This document shows positions 58,786 to 64,000 of a stretch of DNA of 64,000 nucleotides, piece after piece. The stretch comes from Escarpia spicata. Taxonomy: Eukaryota > Annelida > Polychaeta > Sabellida > Siboglinidae. The position numbers were made by a program, and so were the translations under genes. Under the pieces are notes generated by a model. The model searched no databases and was not told the DNA's origin. It saw only the letters and a list, made by a program, of their open reading frames with translations. Position 1 is the stretch's first letter. Each line of letters starts with the position of its first letter. Location: the NCBI GenBank assembly GCA_963995525.1, contig OZ023206.1, positions 44,894,665 to 44,958,664 on the forward strand, in the 5' to 3' direction.

Positions 58786-60159
58786 AATTCGCATTCATTG
58801 TTTTGAATAAAATTGAATTCATGTGGAACCGTAAGATAACTGCTTGTTCCTCTATGATGACTAGTGTTTGTATTACATCGGAATATTGCATAATAACTCA
58901 TTCTGGCGCTCGTTTCGATCCCAAAACTATCCATGTAAACATGCTCTGAATGCATAGATAAGGTCGGCCTGCTGCGAGTGTGAGTCATATGTTACGTTAA
59001 GATACCACGTGACCGCCTAGCTCATTAAATTTTTATTTTCCGCGGGAATCGCTACACAGACGGGTTTAAAATCGAATTTATGCTACAAATGTATTTTTCT
59101 GTATTTTTTTAATGTTCTCGAATGTTACAGTGTTAAACTTTGTGTACACATGGAAAACGGATTTTAGCTAATGCCTTGTTTTTATTTCCTTTAAGGATAC
59201 CACAACACTACAACGCCTATGGGAATCAGTGGAACTTATAGAAACTGACTAGAGAGAATCGCAAGATGCAGTCATCAGTTTGCGCCTTTACGCAATCCAC
59301 ATCTAAATGATTGTTTTTATTCCATATATATCTCGATGGTGGTGAATAGCAAGGTAAAATAGGTTGTTTAAAATCAAAAATAAAATTTCATTACTCTATT
59401 TTTTTGGTAATTTACTGTGGTAGTATGGTAGTAATTAGAAGATGTATCGTGAACATAACGAACACATGCTCTCTCCGCTGCAGATGCCAATTTCTTAAAA
59501 AAACGTCACGTGTTGATATTGAGTGCATACGGGGTACAGTGAATCGAGGTACAGTGGCTCAATATGCGAGACATGATAAATAGTTTATCATTGTAGTCAA
59601 TGTTCAATGTTTACAATCCAGAACATAATCCCATAGCATTATATGTACCTGTGATTTGCACCGATAGGTGCATAGGTGTACTGATTTCTGGATGAATAAA
59701 CGAACGAAAACATAATATATTTATTTTGAAATATCAAGCTAGTAGGCGTACGCACCCCCTCCCTCCCCTCGCTGAGGCAAAAGTCTTACTCGAGGGGAGA
59801 GTTCTGCTCAATTAAGGGTGCAATGGGAGGTTTGTGTTAGCCTCAAGGGTGGTCAATTGGAAATTTATAGGAGTGCTGTTGGAGGTCTTAAGGGGGTGCA
59901 GTTGTAAAATTGTTTTGGTGCTCTGTACTCGGTGCTCGAAAACACATTTACCCCTAGTACACAACATCACTAAGACCTAGACCTAGACTAGTTTAATCAA
60001 ACACGCTATTTGTATAATATAACTGTAGCCTTGAGTTTACGTGTCTTCAATAAATTACTAGAAAACAAATATTTTTTTCGTAACCCTGATAGCTTATGAT
60101 TCGATAGGGTGGCAGAGATTGCCGTGTTTTCTTACGCAAGGAATTGTACAATTATGACA
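58786..60159. other. Non-coding interval
   Basis: No gene recognised. 59750-59930 (ggggtgc, ggaggtc, gggtgcagtt phrases) looks like a decayed repeat. Confidence 0.4.
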
Positions 60160-61190
60160 CATTTATTTGTCCCATTAGAACGAGTAGATCAACAGTGCTT
60201 TCGACTCGGTGCAAATTTAAGCAATACTGACATCCATTCAAGAACAGGGGATAGAAGACGTTACATCGAACTCCTGAAAGACATCTACACTAACAGCTCG
60301 GTGACACTCCATCTACACAAAAAGAGCAACAAGATCAACATCAAGAGAGGGATACGACAGGATGACACCATATCGCCCAAGCTGTTTACGACAACACTCA
60401 AAAGCACATTCCGAAGATTGACCTGGGAAACCAGAATTTTGAGGATAGACGGAGAATATCTCAGCCATCTTCGCTTCGCCAACGACAAACTCACATGCGC
60501 AACTACACCGCATGAACTAGAAAACATGCTGCAGGAGCTAGTGGTGAAAGTCAAAATCAAGGTCTGAAGATATACATTTCGAAAACAAAGGTGATCCTAG
60601 AAAATGACACACCAATATACTATCAACACCATGCCAATAGAGAACGTTGAAAGCTACGTCTATCTGGGACGGCGATACAGTATCAAAGACAACAGCTAAG
60701 AGATGGAGATTCCAAGAAGAATCACCGCCGGCTGGACAGCATTCGCCAAACACCGCGACATCTTCAAATGTAACTTTGGAACCTGTTTGAAGGGTCTAGT
60801 CTTCAACTCATGCGTACTTCCAGCAATGACATACGGCGCGGGAACTCAACATCCATGCAAAGGACAAGCTAGCAGCAGCATAAACAAAGATTGAAAGAAT
60901 ATCATATCGTCAGAGAAAAAGAAACATCTGGGTAAGACAGAATACATAGGTCGTAGACGTGATAGAACAAATCAGAAGACAGAAGTGGCTCTGAGCAGAC
61001 TACGAGATAACGGATGGACATCACGTATCACAACATGGAGATTGTACGAAGGGAAACGATCTAGAAGAAAACCGGCGAGATTGCGGAGAGACGAACTAGA
61101 CGAGTACTGGAAGGGCACCATCTGACAGACGATAGCGCAAGACAGGCAGATTTGGAAACGACATGCTGAGGCCTTTGACAAGTTTTAACA
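60160..61190 (+). pseudogene. RTE-like LINE reverse transcriptase, 5'-truncated
   Basis: RT palm and thumb: RRRYIELLKDIYTNSSVTLH, INIKRGIRQDDTISPKLFTT, TLKSTFRRLTWETRILRIDG, YLSHLRFANDKLTCATTPHE (catalytic FADD changed to FAND). After a frameshift: NVESYVYLGRRYSIKDNS, IPRRITAGWTAFAKHRDIFK and NSCVLPAMTYGAGT (AETW in active copies). The C-terminal tail is LSRLRDNGWTSRITTWRLYE and LRRDELDEYWKGTI. Stops at 60565, 60700, 60891 and 61122. The RGVRQGD-type motif (here RGIRQDD) and WTAFAKH phrase are typical of RTE-clade elements. The endonuclease is absent. Confidence 0.88.
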
Positions 61191-61199
61191 CAATTTAGC

Positions 61200-61824
61200 A
61201 AGATTGCCATCCACAAACCTAACTCTAGATGGCAGGTGGACAACGAATCCTTTTGGCTTATAGAGAGTCAAATACGTGTTATCTACGTGTATCCCGCCCT
61301 TTTAATGTATGTGTCGATTTTATGTTTAAACATATTCACGCTACTGTAAACATATATTAATGGCTTTGTCCAACCACAGGACCTACGCACTCAGTGAATC
61401 ACATTTCCACTTAAAGGAGGATGTTGTTAATGTACTACTCGGTGCTTCGATTACTTTCCGATGGTCATTCTAAAAACTGGGCATACAAGCAACTACGCGT
61501 TTTGTTTTGTATCGCACATAATAGTTTCAGTCTTGGTCAAAGATACTCTGACCGTATCAGCGAGACTATGCAACAATTGTTGCCGCGATTTGAACACTGT
61601 GGTGCGATGTTCCAATCTGCCCAGACCGGTCAAGTAAACAAAATGTTTAAGTTTTGTTGGTATTTAGACGCACGAAATGGGTATTAATGTTATGGCGGAT
61701 ATATATGCGAGAGTCACAACATACATGTGGAAGTGTGTGCCCCACCTAAGTCACATTTTATTTCGTCACGCCTTAGTAGCTCCATATTTTATCAATGTGT
61801 GTGTTGTTTCGTGTCTTTGCCGAG
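61200..61824. other. Non-coding interval
   Basis: No gene recognised. It would be intron if the next exon belongs to a larger gene. Confidence 0.35.
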
Positions 61825-61969
61825 TGTGGACAGTGGACTATCGTGCTGAGAAACCCTGGCCAGTGGACAGATGTGACCCAACTACACGTCACGTCCAAGG
61901 CTCCGTCTGACGACAGCTACCCGATCACAACAAGGGCGTTTCTCAGTCACCAACGAATCAACTTCACTG
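61825..61969 (+). CDS. Internal exon of a CLCA-like protein (isolated)
   Basis: One frame reads CGQWTIVLRNPGQWTDVTQL, then HVTSKAPSDDSYPITTRAFL, SHQRINFTG. It resembles the beta-rich region between the VWA and C-terminal fibronectin-like parts of CLCA proteins, where members read G-x-W-x-Y/T-x-x-x-N, then V-x-VTS-x-A, then P-I, and are followed by P-V-x-I-YA. The donor is CACTG|GTAGGA at 61970. The acceptor is ctttgccgAG (61824), or the AG at 61833, which would drop three residues. No other CLCA exon is recognised upstream on plus, including the VWA domain, so this may be an exon copied alone or part of a gene continuing right. The minus-strand first exon at 2483-2665 cannot belong to the same transcript. 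Confidence 0.55.
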
Positions 61970-63359
61970 GTAGGATTACTACGGGCGGTAGTCGAATAAT
62001 TTTAATAATATACCCAGAAAAGAACAGCATAGCGTGTTGGTGTATGGTGAATTAGTCGTCACCACGTACCTACTGTGGCGCCACATTCTGGTTGAAACAC
62101 ATATTAATGTCCATTTACACAAACTATGGATATTGGTGGTGATTTTGGTTGCACTTGGATCGTTCAGTCTTATGCACCGTTGGGGTGGCGCATTTGACGT
62201 TGAACAACTGTACCGCTATTGGGTGTTGCGAACAACGGGACTACCTTACTGCACGGACGTTGTTTCACACGGTCTCATTACTCTAAACTTTTTATTATTG
62301 ACAGTTGTTCATCATTATAAAAATTATGTATAATATGTCAGTGAGTTCGTTTTATGTATGAAATTGTAATGTGGTGTATATTAAAAATATGAAGAACAAG
62401 TTATCGGACCACATCACATATATTCATAATAGTCTACATGTGCTCAATGATAATACGAATGCTTGCAATTGATTACTACCCGTCCACATCAAAATCTACT
62501 TACTGTTGTGCATTTACGATCTAGAAACATTTGCCTCTTTCTCTGCTCTTTCGCTTCGTTGGACTATTGCCATACGTTCTACCAATTGGCGATGTATATA
62601 AAGAACACAAGGGTACTTAACTACAGTTATTTACCTCTTTAGTTGAACACATTGCTGAAGCAGTGTATGGAAACTAATTCTAACGTAATAGGTTAAATTG
62701 TTCAACCGCTAAGTTAATTAAACGTGAATACTGACACATATTCTGTCAGTTCTTTTCTTACATATCAACAGTTTTCCAGTAGTTTGGTAAACACACCGTG
62801 ACGTTAATAATAATAATAATAATAAATACTTTCCAACCGAGTGTAGGCCTACAGGTAGTCGAACTGAAGCAGATAATAGTTTATTTACCGTTGGCGCCCC
62901 AATTTGTTGGTAATTGGTTGAATTGCGTAGCAAGCCACAATTGACTTCTCCTGGTTTTGGTTTGTTGGCATTGATTGAGGGGCACATTTCAAACCTCATT
63001 GAAATAATAACCACGTTGTCACCGTGATGACAATGACGTCAACCCTCCACGAAGAGCAGTATGGGAAGGCGAACGACAGCGAAGGTGTTATGCAGGAGAT
63101 GAAGATGCAGCCAGGCGTAACTATGGCGCGCTGGATTGACCTTAGCAGCAATGCCGCATCGTCAAGCCAGTCCTGACTATAGCGAAGGGCGCTATCCAAA
63201 ACTAGCTGTTTACTGAAGCAAATGGCTTCATTGGTTTTCAATAAAATGATCAATACGAAGCATTGTGTATTTTGATCCTGTCTCATCAAAGGCACGCATA
63301 AATGGCGTACACAATGCGGTTTTGTAGTAGGCCTATATTTATGAACAAATATATGTAAC
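61970..63359. other. Non-coding interval
   Basis: No gene recognised with confidence. Plus 63026-63175 is open from an ATG (VTMARWIDLSSNAASSSQS end) and opposes a 151-codon minus ORF. Neither shows family features. (TAA)n at 62807-62825. Confidence 0.35.
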
Positions 63360-64000
63360 ATGTCATTTAAATGTGGCGTTTTCCAACATAAGTTGAAAAC
63401 GGCTAAAGTAATACCTGTATATAAATCTGGCGAAAAGCATCTATTTACCAACTATAGGCCGATTTCAATTTTGAAAAAGTTCAAAAAAATATTAGAACAA
63501 CTTTTTACTTCTCGACTTGAAGGCTTCATGAATGCTTGTAAAATCCTAAACGAATGCAATATGGGTTTAGAGAAGGCATGTCAACTTTGCATGCCTTGGT
63601 TGAATTACTTGAAAACATTACAAATACGCTTGAACACAAGAAACGTGCTTTAGGCGTATTCATATATCTTAAAAAAAGCATTTGACATTGTCGATCACCT
63701 ACTGTTATGTAAAAAAAACTTGAACTCTATGGTATTCGTGGAAACGCTTACATTTTGGATTAGTAATTATTTGCATAACCGTAGCCAATTTGTAGACATT
63801 GATGGCTACAGCTCAGACACACAAAGAATAACATGTGGAGTTCCACAAGGGTCTATACTTGGTCCGAAGCTTTTTATTCTATACATCAATGACATGTGCA
63901 ATGTGTCTAAACTGATCAAGTTTGTCTTATTTTCTGATGACACGAACATTTTATGTTCAGCAAAACAGCTTAAAAATATTGTTTGCGGCGAGCTCGTTAA
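63360..64000 (+). pseudogene. CR1/jockey-like LINE reverse transcriptase, cut by window end
   Basis: Reads FQHKLKTAKVIPVYKSGEKH, LFTNYRPISILKKFKKILEQ, then frameshifts to LKKAFDIVDHLLLCKK, WISNYLHNRSQFVDIDGYSS, QRITCGVPQGSILGPKLFIL, YINDMCNVSKLIKFVLFSDD and TNILCSAKQLKNI. All RT fingers and palm blocks are present. The palm box is FSDD (FADD in active copies), and motif A is FDIVDH. Stops at 63650-63652 and a small deletion in the linker. It is 5'-truncated at 63360 or shortly before, and continues past the right edge. Confidence 0.88.

Noticed and set aside
62996..63451. 151-codon minus ORF near the right edge
   Set aside because: It overlaps the plus-strand LINE RT start and reads through simple intergenic sequence. 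No recognisable domain.

Overview
This is a eukaryotic, almost certainly metazoan nuclear window. It has spliced exon fragments with consensus GT/AG sites, non-LTR and Ty3-like retrotransposons, Penelope, hAT and Polinton remnants, tRNA-derived SINEs, foldback MITEs and long microsatellites. It has no operons, Shine-Dalgarno sites or long host ORFs. The mix of Polinton with adenain-like protease, RTE and CR1/jockey-like LINEs, Penelope GIY-YIG, small PLAT proteins and CLCA-type channel regulators fits a marine invertebrate, most likely a lophotrochozoan such as a mollusc. That placement is inference, and no species marker is visible.

The host genes come in pieces. A CLCA-like first coding exon lies on the minus strand at 2483-2665, with its own TATA box and initiator. 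The rest of that gene would run off the left edge. A small PLAT-domain gene lies on the plus strand: exon 32547-32685 joins in phase to terminal exon 37530-37803 across an intron filled with a MITE, a LINE and a Penelope fragment. A second PLAT terminal exon, with the same acceptor phase, lies on the minus strand at 48001-48220, so the two paralogs are convergent. A CLCA-like internal exon lies on the plus strand at 61825-61969. A decayed C2H2 zinc-finger fragment lies at 56236-56383.

The rest is mostly transposon debris. Left to right: a purine-rich minisatellite (345-1350); a decayed minus-strand LINE (3310-4770); three diverged copies of a ~1.3 kb unit (5476-11230) with a hAT transposase relic between; a Polinton remnant with PolB N-terminus, integrase plus chromodomain, capsid-type protein and adenain-like protease (13019-16432); a Ty3-like retrotransposon with a tRNA-Leu primer site (17690-21815); LINE and hAT relics (22686-29790); a 1.8 kb purine microsatellite complex (30661-32430); LINE ORF1/EN and Penelope pieces (34510-37131); a second Ty3-like pol tail (43624-45620) beside a 35-bp satellite; two copies of a tRNA-SINE (46731, 54771); a ~350-bp tandem repeat (50790-51785); a relic of a repetitive family with PIN/FEN-like acidic motifs (52125-53081); and three more LINE fragments, one containing a foldback MITE (56889-64000).

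Every transposon coding region inspected carries stops, frameshifts or deletions, so none looks autonomous. The points I consider most worth checking are the convergent PLAT pair, the CLCA exons and the copied CLCA-upstream segment, the EEAD/TVDTD/GFD nuclease-like family, the inverted-end Penelope copy, and tandem expansions that arose inside two LINE coding regions.
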